Below are positions 33,790 to 45,833 of a stretch of 64,000 nt of DNA, piece by piece (position 1 is the stretch's first letter; every line of letters starts with the position of its first letter). The position numbers and the translations under genes were made by a program. The stretch covers positions 13,804,760 through 13,868,759 of the forward strand of contig CM030718.1 of assembly GCA_017979445.1 (NCBI GenBank), written 5' to 3'. Origin of the DNA: Akebia trifoliata (Eukaryota > Streptophyta > Magnoliopsida > Ranunculales > Lardizabalaceae). The notes under the pieces were generated by a model that was not told where the DNA came from, ran no database searches, and saw only the letters and a program-made list of their open reading frames with translations.

Positions 33790-35512
33790 ATGTCGGAATG
33801 TGATTTTTAATGAATGTGTTGTGTACAAGGATGGGTCAAGTGCAAAACCTATTGTTACAAAGCAGGAACCAAATAAGCCTGTGTATGTACACTTAGATGA
33901 GATTTCTAAAAATGAAGTTCAGCACAGTGATCAACATGATGAGGAGAGTTCAGATTTACAAGTTAAACAGGAAACACCTACAACGGTTGTCCGAAGATCT
34001 ACTAGAACCATTAGACCTCCACATCGTTTCTCACCTTCCTTGTTCCATATTTTGTTGATGGGTGATGGTGAGCCAAAGACATTTGATGAAGCCTTGCAGG
34101 CTAAAAATTCAACCAAATGGGAGCCAGCCATGAAGGATGAGATGGACTCATTAATAACAACCAAACTTGGGAACTGACAAAGTTACTAACAGGTAAGAAG
34201 GCTTTACATAACAAATGGGTGTATAGAATAAAGGGTTAACATGATGGTAGCAAACGCTACAAGGAAAGATTAGTAATCAAGGGATTTCAACAGAAAGAAG
34301 GAATTGACTACACAGACATATTCTCACTAGTTGTGAAAGATGACAACAATTAGAATTGTACTGAGTATTGTAGTGGCAGAAAATTTACATCTTTAGCAGT
34401 TAGATGTAAATACGACATTCCTTCATGGTGAGTTGGAGGAGGACATTTATATGCGGCAACTACATGGATTCACAGTATAGGGAAATGAGAATTTAGTGTG
34501 CAAACTGAGGAGAAGCTTGCATGGCCTCAAACAAGCTCCGAGACAATGGTACAAGAAGTTTGACAACTTCATGTGTGGTATTGGGTTCACGAGGTGCAAT
34601 GCTGATCACTGCTGTTATATCAAGAGTTTTAAGAACTCTTATATCATCTTATTCTTGTACGTAGATGATATGCTTGTGGCGGCGTCTAGTATGGAAGACA
34701 TCAACAAGCTGAAGAATCAACTGTCAAAGAAAGTTCTCAGTAGATTTAAAATAGATAGAGCTAAATCAGTAAGCACACCCTTGGGAAATCATTTCAGACT
34801 AACCAAGGATCAGTCACCACAGACAGATCAGGAGAAGGCTTACATGAGCAAGGTACCTTACAGCTTAGCTATTGGAAGTCTAATGTACGTAATGGTCTAT
34901 ACAAGATCGAATATTGCTTATGCAGTGGGAACTATGAGTAGTTGCATGAGTAATCTAGGGAAGCAACATTGGGAAGCTGTCAAGTGGATCTTGAGATATC
35001 TAAGAGGAACTTTAGATATGTCCCTTTGCTTCACAGGTGTAGATTTGAAGCTGCAGGGCTACGTAGATGTTCATCTAGCGGGTGATGTTGATCACAGGAA
35101 AAGTACTACGGGGTATGTATTTACTCTAGGAGGTACAACTATATGTTGGATCTCAAGATTGCGGAAAATTGTAGCCGTTTCCACTATGGAAGCTGAGTAT
35201 GTAGCTGTGACAGAAGCTGAAAAGAAGATGGTTTGGCTACAATGTTTCTTGGATGAGTTGGGTAGGAAGAATAAGAAAGTTGTTCTACATAGTGACAGTC
35301 AGAGTGCCATTTTTCTTGCAAGGAACCCGGCATATCATTCAAGAACAAAGCACATACAGATGAGGTATCATTTTATTCGATCTCTTCTCAATAGTGAACA
35401 GTTGACACTTGAGAAGATTTGTGGAACTAAGAACCCAATGGATATGCTGACGAAAGGTGTGACCATTGAGAAATTGAAGTTGTGCTCAGCTTCAATTGGA
35501 CTTCGAGCTTGA
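33790..35512 (+). pseudogene. Copia reverse transcriptase and RNase H remnant
   Basis: The piece 33800-34177 holds the linker and the start of RT (KPIVTKQEPNKP, TFDEALQAKNSTKWEPAMKD). The long open frame 34496-35512 holds the RT palm with YVDDMLVAAS (34658-34687) and then RNase H with GDVDHRKSTTGYVF, AVSTMEAEYVAV and LHSDSQSAIFLARN. About 40 residues usual for the family between QLS and VLSRF are missing, with the frame kept (junction near 34731). The frame ends with the Copia-typical DMLTKG..KLKLCSASIGL tail. The polypurine region is GAGACGACAGGATGAG (about 35525-35541). Confidence 0.88.
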
Positions 35513-35542
35513 GGACAGGTGTAAGAGACGACAGGATGAGAT

Positions 35543-35998
35543 TTGCGTATAATGACTTGTCTTTCAACAACTCACGGAGCCTAGTAGCAATCCCTCTCTT
35601 TATTCTTTTAGGATTTTGATTCCTTGTTCTTTTCTCCTTATTTTTTTAGGATTTTGATTCCTTATCATTTTTGGTGAAGGAGTGTTGACCGATTATTTGC
35701 ATCTATAAGAAGCAGGTAGCAGCTCACTGATTAGACAGTGTGAAAAAGAAAAATAAACGTGAAAGAAAAATACAGAGAGAGAGAGATTTGGGTATAACGG
35801 GGTTCTGTTTTTTTTTTTTTTTTTTTTAAAGTTCTTTTTAATACTCTTTGTACTCAAATTTGATTGTAAATCTTCTCCGGGTTGTCTCCGACTGTGGATG
35901 TAGGCTTGTTAAGCATAACCACTTGATTATTTATCTTGCTTTCTTATTTATTTTTCACATCTCACAAGTCTTAGAAATTTGGTAAATTACTTAACAAT
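35543..35998 (+). repeat. Copia 3' LTR, 456 bp
   Basis: Matches the 5' LTR with scattered substitutions and a longer T run (about 35807-35827). It is followed by the GACTA target duplication and the continuation of the GDPDL exon. Confidence 0.9.
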
Positions 35999-36141
35999 GA
36001 CTAGTTTGGCCAATGTGATTGCTTGGTGCGATGTACAATTAACAAAAGATAGAGTTGGGATCTATTTACCGGGCCTAAGACTAGAGAACTCTACTGATAC
36101 TGAAAGTTATTTAAAAAATAGGCTAAAAAACTACGTCTTTG

Positions 36142-39081
36142 GTAAGTTCAGACTTCGAGCCCTAGAAGAGTGGTGGACTAACTTGTTAGCAATTTTCTAC
36201 CTTTGATAGTAACAAACTTCATAAACTTTTGCTGTCAAACTGAAATTTAAACACAAATTCTTCTGTGGCTTGAGATTGATTGCTACATCTTATTAACTTT
36301 TACTTTCATAGAATGATAGGTGATTTCTTTATTCCATATTTTTAGAAGACATAGTCTTTATTGCTACTCTTCTAGATAGATTAGGCTTTTGTTGGATGAT
36401 TACTTTTTGTGAAGGGGATGTAGTTGAAATGATAATGATTAATGGTTGTAAAACACTAGAGAAGATGGCTGATTTTTTACAAACCCTACTCATTATCCTC
36501 TATGAGTGCCATGTTTTTGTTCCCACAGATGCTGGCAAGCATTCCTCTAACCTTCAAATAGGGTTCATATTGGATCAGGTCTAGGATCAAATTGGACTTG
36601 TTGGATCAAGTTTATTGGATTTCAATATTAGGCTTCAAATCCATCCCAATTTCAATCAGATTGGTTTGGAATTGGATCAAATTTGATTTGATATACAAAA
36701 TTGAAATAAAATCATATATTTAAAATAAAAATATAATTTACATTCTTTCCCACATTTTATTGTATCAGACTCCTTTTGGATGGGGACATGGTTGATTTAG
36801 AACCAATTGGATCTGATAGGTTTTCTAATTGGTTTGGATTCTTATTAGAACAGGTTAGATTTTGGATCTAATCTGATCCATTGGCAGCCCTGGATATAAT
36901 CTAATATCCAAACATGATACAATAAATAGACCTATATAACTCTACCATATAATTGGCTTTGTAGTAAGTTATTCATATTTTTTTAATGCCAGTAGTATAA
37001 CTGAAGTGCTTCATGTATGTAATAAGTCATATGAGCTTAAACTATGATGTGTTATACCTATAAACCAGTTAGTAAAATAGAATTTTGCTTGTTCCTATGA
37101 AATCCTTTTAGATAATTGTTGAATATTGATGAATTATTGCTTTTTGCAGTTTGAGGCATGATATTCTTGATTCAACATTGATAGTTCCTTTGCTATATGC
37201 CAATAACTCAAGGAATTTATTCTTGAACTAATAAATTCAATGGAAATCTGTTCTTTGTTCTTATTTTTGAAGATGTGGCATTGCAATTAAAACCCCTAGG
37301 CTTATAATTGACTATTTAGGTAAGTTTATAGGTTGCAGTATGAAGTGGCTTGGGTTCTTTTGTAAATGTAGAGTAAATGTTGTGCCAGTATTGCATCAAT
37401 TTTCATCCTTATTTTCTTCTATCTAAATCTCCAAAGTAATGTACCTTGCTAGAGGTTAAGTTTATTAGGAAAAATTACACTATACTTTACTTATATACTG
37501 CACCATATCTCTATCCAATGTAATTGCTCTCCTTACATTTAAGTACACCATACTTCAAACGTTGTGCTAGAATGATGAGTAGCTACTGTTAGGTAAGATT
37601 TTTATACATCTTTAGTTTATCAAAAAGTAAATTGTCTCTTGGAAACCTTTGGTACAATTATCTGGGCTCTGAAATATATTTGATGATCATCATCTCTTTC
37701 AAAGGTAGTTAAGAGATATACTTACTATCATCCATCATCATCATGTGAATAATTACATAAAATAGATTCACCAAGGGATGAATATTTTTACTTAGTAGTT
37801 GTGATCGTCCATTTAATTAAGCATTTTATTGTATCAGGTTCTATAGTACCTGTGCGATCACAATTTGATGAATGGTGATGATGCACTCTGCCTCACAGAT
37901 CCAAAGTTGCTCATGTCACCTCCCTTCTCGTGTCGGTGTGGTACCTACCAAAATCACTTTCACGCTCAAGTTAAAAAAATAGATAAATAGTCTCAAGAGC
38001 TGGTTAAACCTCCAATCTACCAAAAGATCCATTCTTCTGTGCTAATTATGCTATTTATGGATCCTTACTGCAAATCAGAGTTTCTCCTTCTCACAAGTGG
38101 TGATCCCAAAGAATTCCCTGATTTTGTGGATCTAAAAATAGAATGGAGATCTTCTAGATTGGTTATACTATACTTGAGAGATCTCTTCTAAGATTTCTAG
38201 GCTTGACGTGTGCATATCAAGATTAAAGGAATTCTTTAACCAAGTCTACGCTACTTGGCGGACTAGGTTTTATTGAGTGTTGTGCTGCCCTTCTAGTCAT
38301 TCTAGGGAGATCTCTACTTTGACCTACTCTACTACTGGATAACGCCCGCATGCTAATCTGTACATGGTACCACTTAACCGGCCTAGACACATGTACTGCT
38401 CAAGTAATTGTGCAATTATTCTGCCAATTAGGGCAGAGAAGACCCACATTGGCCTGGACCTAGGTGGGGTCCATCTTTAGTGATATTATACTCATTGTAG
38501 AGTAGGGCCCTGACCAGCTTCTTACTCTACCAATTAAAGTAGAGAAGTCCCATGTAGGCCTAGATCCAAGCAGGATCTATCTTCAATATTTTATTTGAAG
38601 TTATGATCTGGAGTCCCCATTTGTGTTTTTCTTAGGCAAAAGTTAGAGCAAAGTTACTTTTTAGTTTATATTCACTTCTAATGAGGTTACCAAGATTCTA
38701 GATTGTATTAAGAGAGCTTATTACCTTCTTTCTACGTAGAGTTTAAGGAAAAATTGGGTTTGATGAACTTTGACTTCCTTGTTCAATTGGTTGGTTGATT
38801 AGAAGAAAAACAGAATTGGGTTGTATACACCTTGTACAACAACCATTAAATTAGACTAGGTACCTTGAAAAGGGCTAGCTACTTATTTTAGAAAAAAAGT
38901 GAAGAAGTAATAGAAATAAAAGACCCCTAAAAAAAGTAAAAATTCAAAAGTTTAAGTAAGTTTCAATAGGGTGAAAGTCATCAAGTGTAAAAATGTGAGT
39001 ATATTGGAATATCATAGATAAAGTCCCTTAGACGTATTAAAGTGAATGTCCACACTTCTCATTACCCCAAACAAGATATTA
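36142..39081. other. AT-rich non-coding stretch with decayed repeats
   Basis: I see no further GDPDL exons. The stretch 36590-36895 is rich in GGATCAAATTGG/GGATCTAATCTGATCC words and ends TTGGCAGCCCTG, which resembles a hAT-type end, but no matching left end or target duplication was found. Near 38430-38590 a about 100 bp unit with AGAGAAG.CCCA and GGCCTAGATCC occurs twice. The rest is not recognised. Confidence 0.45.
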
Positions 39082-40668
39082 AGTTTAGAATTAAATCCTA
39101 AGTTGCTCTAGCTATTCTTGAGTAGTTAGAAGGTTGAAACTCATTCTAGGAAATCAAATCTTTTAAATTTATGAGTTAGAACCACTATCGCTTAAAGGTC
39201 AATTTAAGTCTAAATTTTATTGTAAAGATATAAGGGTTGGGACTCTATATCAAGCATTACTTCCAATTGATTGACAAAACTAAAAAAAACTTGTGCTTTT
39301 CAATATAAGTTTTGATTTTGACTCTTTTTACTTCAAAGTTATTTTCAATTTTGTGGGTATATTTTCTACAAACCCTCACGAGTCAAACTCGTCCACTAGG
39401 GATAACCTAACGGTTCAAGGGCTTGCTGCATTCGCTAAATGCAATCGAGGTGCCTGCGAAAGTGACAGTTTTTTTTTCTAGGGACTAGAACAAAGATAAG
39501 TTTGGAAGTGTGATGAGTGTCTCGAAACATTGAATTATACGCACGTTTCTCGAATATTTATCTTGATTTTTGTTCCTATTTCTCTGTATTAAGGTAATAA
39601 TCATGATAAGTCTCGAAACACCATATTATATGTTAATTAAGCTTAATTATATATAAATAAATTTATTTACTAGATAAATCTAATTACGTGTATTTCTTGT
39701 GCAGAAAATCAATATTTTGGAATCAAAATCTCAAGGCAAAAGTATTTGGGCCTACTTTGAAATATCCTAATCCTTAACTTATGTTATCATCTTTTGTCTT
39801 TTTGTGCTAAGAAATGTTAAGGCTACTTTTGGACTTTTCTGCACATATATTTCTCCTGGTTTTCTCATCCAAGACTCCTTTAATCTAAGGTTCTTAACCC
39901 CTTCTCTTATATTTTTATATTTTTAATTTCTACTTATTTTCTTTTTGGCAAAATAATCTTGTAAGAAGTAGAAGAAGAAGAATTTAGAAGTTTCTCTATG
40001 AAATGAAGAAAAGTTCTTTCATCTTTTATCTTCCCTCTCTTGCAAAGATATTAGGCTAATCTCGTTTTTATTGGACAGTGGAAAAGCCTGGAGCAGGTTC
40101 TTGTGTTGTTCTTAGTTTTATGCCTTTCTTTTATTTAAAATGCTCATGATTTCTCTTTAAGATTTCTTGTACCTTTTATTCTTAATATAAATATTTTATG
40201 CTTAGATTAGATCAAGATAAAGTATGCTTAAACTAGATAATTAGTAGTAGGAAGTTCAAGGAATTCTACTTTGTTTATGTTCCCTCATCGATTTCATTTG
40301 TTAAACTTTCTAATCTAAGGAGCTAACACCAAGCCCTTACGATTGAGTTATAAAAATGCTAGAGGCTAGAAATTGATCATCAACATGTTCAAGGTAGATC
40401 CACCTTCAATGGTGCTTTAATTTCATAAGTTTAATTTCTTTTATCTTCATTTACTTTGGTTAATTTTCTAGCAACTTTAAATCTTCTTGATAAGTTCAAA
40501 AATATAAAGAAAAATAATTTTAATTCCTTTTGGTTAATTTGAATTTTATCTTCTTAGCTTAACTCTACTCCCCTTTTCTCTTGAGTTCGATCCCCTACTT
40601 GTCCCACAAGTAAGGTAAAAGTAAGATAAATATTAACTCTGGTGGGAAGAACAACGATATTACCACCA
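39082..40668 (+). repeat. LTR-type repeat, family 2, copy 2
   Basis: The flanks 39082-39196 and 40226-40668 match window positions 1-548. The intervening 1,036 bp (39190-40225, counting one copy of the GCTTAAA repeat) is present only here. It ends in ACCACCA exactly where a Tat internal fragment starts (40669), so the right boundary is an insertion edge. The left boundary probably lies further upstream and is not resolved. The text includes a GGAAAAGCCTGGAGCAGGTTC block of the kind seen in Athila/Tat-like LTRs. Confidence 0.55.
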
Positions 40669-41103
40669 ATACCTACCTCTCAAACCTCAAGTTTTCCCAT
40701 TCAACCATTTCTTATCCTTCATCTAAAGCCAGATCCTCAACCCATGACTATCAAAATCCCCTAAAATTTTCTCGTGCCACTCAAATCAAATCGTCTTGTG
40801 AAGTTATGAGTTGATGATCATCACATCAGTAGGCGATGAAAAGTTGAAGGAGACCACGATTACAAACATTGGTCATAATAAGACCAAATCAGAGAGGTGC
40901 TACAAAGTGCTGGAGAAAGAGAAAAAGAGGCAGATAGAGAAAGAAGAAAAAGGAAAAGAAAAGTTTGTGAAAAAGGAATGAATACCGTAAAGTGAGTCGG
41001 AAAACAAAAATAGTAGAGTAACCGACAAGGAAGCAGCTGATCTCTTCAAACTCATCCGAAAAAGTGAGTATAACATAGTAGAGTAGTTGAACAAAAAGCC
41101 AGC
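40669..41103 (+). mobile_element. Fragment of a second Tat element (gag-protease linker)
   Basis: This piece aligns with 47434-47945 of the Tat element downstream. Shared blocks are CCTCTCAAACCT, ATCCTCAACCCATGAC, ACATTGGTCATA, GAGGTGCTACAAAGTG, and CTCAAACTCAT.C.AAA.AGTGAGTA. It is cut on the right by the LTR starting at 41104 and on the left by the family-2 LTR. It predates both. Confidence 0.85.
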
Positions 41104-43026
41104 TGTAGACACCCCAATTTACTTGAACCACTTCAGAAAAATCTAAATTTCTTGAATAGATTCCAACTAAGAACTTAAGATTTTCAGCGAGCCGGCATTG
41201 CCACTTAGCATCATTTTCATGCATACATGCATCATGTCACATAATTTTGCATGCTCAACTTTGTCCTTAATCCAATCTAATTTCATACCACCTCTATGAT
41301 CCAATCCAGATCTGTATCTATTCTCTATTAATCGATCCATCACCCACACCTAACCCAAGATACCATTGTCTATAAACTAAGTCCATAGCCATAATACCTA
41401 TTGTCTATAACCTAAGTCCATCCCCTAAGTCCAATTCCAAGTCCATTCTAAGCCCATTTTCTCACACCCTTAAAGGATGACATATGTTGATCTTTCATAA
41501 GCCCCCACTACCCAATGCATTAATCTAACTGGAGAGTTAACTCCCCATTGTGAAAACTCAAGAATGCCCTTCTCAAAAGGTGTAGTTAAACCAAAAAGAT
41601 ATTTTGGTCTTTGGTAATAACCCTTAAAGTTGAAAGAACTTCCAATCATACCCTCAAAAGGTCAGAATCTTCAAGTACATATATGGAGCTCTCTCATTAG
41701 TCCATTTCAAAAATATACTTCCACCCCTTACTTTATGATTTATTTACAAATGAATCAAGATCTACTTTTCACTTACCACTCGACATTTACACATATCACT
41801 CCCTTATTCACCCTCCCAAAAGTACTTTTTGTTCTCTCACCTCTATTTACCAAAAATCAAAGATCAAAGAATGTTTTTAGGATTTCTTCATAAATTTCAT
41901 ATTTACCCTCATACAATGAAAAATACAAAAAGAAATAACATAAACCTCATGTCCATTCTTTTTATTTTTAGGATTGAACCATTTTATCTCCAAAAGTTTT
42001 CCAAAAATTCTAAAAATATCCTAATTTTCTATAGACAATTCATGTTCAAAAAACCTCAATCTTTCAACCTAAAACTCTACCAAAATCCTTACTCATTCTC
42101 TCATCCCTCAATATTCAATTCTCTAAACCCTCAACTACATCATTCAACTCTCAAGTTCATCTTTCAGAGCTCTAGTTCATTCAAGACTTCCAAACGGACA
42201 AGGTGGGTATATATAGGTTTTCTTTTTCTTTTATTTTATTTTAGTATTTGCATCTTCTTCTTATATCATTTTTACTTTTATTTTTAGAAGCCCCTAGGAT
42301 GTAATGGAGAACCCTTTTTCATCCTGAGTGGATTGAACCTCAACCTTAGGTATGGAATGCTTGAGGCGGTTTGCTTGAAAGGATAGAGGTTGAAGTCCCT
42401 TTTAGACCCATTTTTATCTCATGCCTCATATGTATACTATGCGCACAAATCACACTTGTTTGGCTATGATAAAGAAACGTGTAACTCTCTTAATAGAGTC
42501 AAAACACTAAGTTTTTAGTTAAGTATGTATGCATCAAAGGTTATGGATCTAAGGGAACTCTATTCATGGAATTTCTCTAAAATCCTAAACCAAACCTTTT
42601 AACTCATATAAAATGTGATGACCCCATGGGATATCCTCTTCTAGAGGATATTTCTCATGTCAACACAAACATTAAGCCCTCTTTCAAAGAGGTACATACT
42701 CACCATGTATACATACCCACTTCATACATCTCATGCATTTTTGTTGTTATTTAATCTTTTCAAAAATGACCAAATTTATAAGGTAACCACTTTATGTAAA
42801 GAGAATAGATTGCTTAGCACCTTTCTCATTCTCTAACCGAATCTCCTTACCTAGATCTTGGGTAGACTACACCCTTTCCATTAATGAGAGTCACTAAAAT
42901 GTAATGAAAAATTACTTTTCTAAAAAATCGATTCGGGTGCCCATTCACACCTATTTCAAAAAAAAATGGTGGTGACTCCAAATAACGTAGCATTGAGATT
43001 CAAATAATGAAATTCTCATGTCTACA
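41104..43026 (+). repeat. Tat 5' LTR, 1,923 bp
   Basis: It starts TGTAGACA and ends TGTCTACA, a perfect 8 bp inverted terminal repeat, and is followed by a PBS after three bases. It contains TGGTGACTCC 47 nt before its end (42970-42979), the same U5 motif as in family 1. Short ORFs within (for example 41829-42287) have no recognisable protein features. Confidence 0.88.
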
Positions 43027-43029
43027 ACT

Positions 43030-43047
43030 TGGCGACTCCATTGGGGA
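43030..43047 (+). other. Primer-binding site, tRNA-Arg type
   Basis: TGGCGACTCCATTGGGGA lies three bases after the LTR. TGGCGACTCC is complementary to a tRNA 3' end GGAGUCG-CCA. From memory this is plant tRNA-Arg(ACG), whose T arm continues the match with mismatches. Confidence 0.85.
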
Positions 43048-45830
43048 GGTTGTGGGTTCAAACCATGACTATTTGGGCCATTTTTACAAAGCTTCAAAAA
43101 CAATGTTGATGTGTTCACTAACATTTTTATTATTTGTTTTGTTTTGATACTTGGATCTTTATTTTTGGGAATGGTTGTAATATTGTCATTTTTCTTTTGT
43201 GGGTTGAATGATTGTAAGGGGTTGATATCTTTTCTTTTGAAATGCACTTATGCACTTACGTTTGCATAGCACATTACACAAACCTTCTTTACCTATTATA
43301 GTTTAAAACCCGGATGCTTAGTAGTTTTAGGACTCGAGATCGCTTATTTTGAGTACGGGGACGATCACATCCAACCTAATCACCAACCTATGACATATGT
43401 ATTTTAGTACAGATCGAGGTTTGAAGAATGAGTAACCGTGAAACCATCTATAGCTACATGCATTAAACACGATTAGAGGCTTAGGACACAATCTTGGAAA
43501 AATGATGTATCAACCCCCTCGTTGATGTAATTTTATCGATCCAAGGGGACAACTTTGTAAAGTTTATTTTGAAGCCCATGAAGGCAACATTGTATAGAGT
43601 TTAAGAGCTCCTTCTTTTGCTCTCCCTTAGGTAAAAGGGGAGCATCTTCATTTTCAAGTTTACTTATCCTACTTTGCATAGATCATAAAAAAAAAAAAAA
43701 AAAATTATTTGCATAGATCATAAAAAAAAAAAGAAGAAAAAATTATTTGCATAGATCATAAAAAAAAAAAGAAGAAAAATTTATTTGCATAGATCATAAA
43801 AAAAAAAAAGAAAAAAAAATTAAAAATTAAAAGTTTCGACCTAAGAACAAAACCAAGGAGGCATTAACCCTAAACCAGTGAACATGGTGCCCATGAAAAA
43901 ACATTTCCGCTTCTAGTCCATTTTTGAAAAATGGATAAGATGGTACAACAATCTATTTTTGAAAAATGGATAGGGTCAATGTAATGCAATCCATTTTTAA
44001 AAAATGGATACGTATAACCTACCACTATCCGTTCCTTTAAAAATGGACCAATAAACCATGATATCGGGTTTGGGGTGCATTGTACATTGAAAATGGTCAA
44101 GGGTGAGTCCAAGCCTTCGATTTTCTTGAGAAACCCAATTTAAGACTTCGACCATCATCCACCCACGGGCCTCAATTGGTTCTATTCCAATTTATGGGTC
44201 CTAATCGGGTCTACTATCCATTCCAAACCGGGTCCCTAACCTATATCCATGCCGAACGGGGTCCCCGACCCACATCTATTTCAAGCCGGGTCACAACCCG
44301 AATCCCTTATAAAATGGGTACACGACCCATGTTCATTTCAAACTGGGTTCCCAACTTACATCCATCCTGAATCGAGTCAGAACCCATATCCAATCCGAAC
44401 CGAGTCCACAACTTGTACAATTTCGAATTGAGTCCACGACCCATATTCATTTTGAATTGGGTCTACGACCCATATCCAATCCAAACCACGTCCACGACCT
44501 AATCTAGACTGGGTCAACAATCTAAATTCGATCAAACGCAGTCCATGATCCCTATTCAACCCAAATCGGGTTCATGATCCACATTTCACCCAAATCAGGC
44601 CCATCCTCCAATTTCAATCCGAACCATGATCCAAATGTGATCCATTAAGATCAATAATCAGACAATCAATCCAAATGAATCAAACCATTTTCCAACAAAT
44701 TAGATTAAAAAATAAATAAATAAACAAAAAATAATTTTAAAATGCCAATTGCAATTTTTAATTATAGTCGGTGCCTAAGAACGATCTTTCCCTGTTGATA
44801 TGAGAGGAATAAACTACATCTATTTAGGGAGATAAGGTGAGTTAAGAGTGCCCTTGCTAAGCCATTGTACGGCACCTCTCCCTTGGTGATCTGACTTGTC
44901 AATTTTGATTTCAAAGAATTGAATTGGGGGGCTAATAAAAAATAATTTTTTTTTTCAAGGTCAATCCGTTTGCAGAAATCTGTCTTTACAAATTGTTCTT
45001 CCAACTTCATATTGATACCCAACTTCGTACTGACAAACCTCCAGCTCCGTGCTGACGAACTTCTAACTCCAAGTTGACAAACCTGTAACTCCATGTTAAT
45101 AAACCTCCAGCTCTGCATCGATAAACCTCTAGCTTCGTGCTGACAAGCCTCCAGCTCTGTGCTGACCAACCTCTAACTCTGCGCCGATAAACCTCCATCG
45201 CTGTGTTGGCAAACCTCCAACTTCGTGCTGACAAACCTCCAGCTCTGTGCTGACAAGCCTTCTATTTTATGCTGATAAATCTCCAGCTCCGTGCTGACAA
45301 ACCTTTAGCTCCGTACTGACAAACTACAGCTCCATGTTGACAAAATTTGACTCCAACCAAATACAAGGCTCTCTTAATTCAACTTTACCAATTAATTCAA
45401 TTTGACCTAATAAATCATCATGTATTTTCTATATGTAAATAATATAATAATGATCAATCTCTTGTTCACAAGTGGCCAAACAACCTAGAAAGAAGTACTT
45501 GCCACCTGACAATCCTTTATATTTTTTTACGCTCGCAATCAATTAGGAGCACTTCAGAGCAACCTCAATAATCAGTAACAGAAGTCATAACAGATCTCAC
45601 CTTGAAGCTAGATATAGTGGTGAAAGCATTAGAAAAACATGACAAGATTCTGGATCTGTTAATGGTAAATCTGAGTATCATTTAAGCTGTTCAACATCAA
45701 ACATCAGGCTCGAATCAGGCCATGCCAAAATAACCACAACAACAATAGTCGTCAGCGTAGAATATTCTACCACCCATGGCTCCGACCAATCAAGGATCAC
45801 CAATTCACATTTATTACAACCCACAACTAC
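43048..45830 (+). mobile_element. Tat leader (5' untranslated region) with three tandem arrays
   Basis: About 2.8 kb without coding features. It holds three arrays. The first is a 36-40 bp unit TTTGCATAGATCATAAAA plus an A-rich tail (about 43670-43820, four copies). The second is a run of about 30-35 bp GGGTCYACGACCCATATCCA-like units (about 44160-44600). The third is a 22-24 bp array GACAAACCTCCAGCTCCGTG (about 45000-45350). The minus-strand ORFs here are repeat artefacts. It is typical of long Tat leaders. Confidence 0.7.
45000..45350. repeat. 22-24 bp tandem array in the Tat leader
   Basis: About 15 copies of ACAAACCTCCAGCTCCGTGCTG with single-base variants. The reverse strand is open and reads repeated RSWRFVS/GGLSVRSW text, which is a by-product of periodicity. 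Confidence 0.9.
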
Positions 45831-45833
45831 AAG

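Larger units (their letters stand above)
31271..35998 (+). mobile_element. Complete but inactive Ty1/Copia element (Tork-like)
   Basis: The element has 5' LTR (31271-31725), PBS (31726-31737), gag, protease, integrase, RT, RNase H and 3' LTR (35543-35998), the Copia domain order. GACTA lies on both sides (31266-31270 and 35999-36003), and the pre-insertion codons of the host exon can be read across it. RT text such as RSLHGLKQAPRQWYKKFD and DRAKSVSTPL resembles the Tork/Tnt1 lineage. Many stops and frameshifts, a deletion in RT and lost catalytic residues make it non-autonomous. The two LTRs differ at many positions, so the insertion is not recent. Confidence 0.9.
31181..36141 (+). pseudogene. 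GDPDL/SHV3-like exon split by a Copia element
   Basis: The exon starts after the acceptor at 31180 and encodes NALLVIARGGFLGIFPDSSS and NSLALMT up to 31270. It resumes at 36004 as SLANVIAWCDVQLTKDRVGI, LPGLRLENSTD and NYVF, ending at a donor GTAAGT (36142). The text matches the start of the first GDPD-like domain of plant glycerophosphodiester phosphodiesterase-like (GDPDL/SHV3) proteins, which are GPI-anchored cell-surface proteins needed for cell-wall organisation (family knowledge). Removing the element and one GACTA copy leaves an open 228 bp exon. No other exon of the gene was found in the neighbouring DNA, so it is a fragment or a gene whose other exons are lost. Identification is from memory. 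Confidence 0.72.

Noticed and set aside
36577..36891. Possible hAT MITE (CAGG.CT.. to ..AGCCCTG)
   Set aside because: The ends match poorly and no 8 bp target duplication was found.
41829..42287. 152-codon ORF in the Tat 5' LTR
   Set aside because: Composition is biased (Phe, Ser, Leu, Lys) with no domain. LTRs of this length produce such ORFs by chance.
45007..45234. Minus-strand ORF rich in RSWRFVS repeats
   Set aside because: It is a by-product of the 22-24 bp array in the Tat leader.
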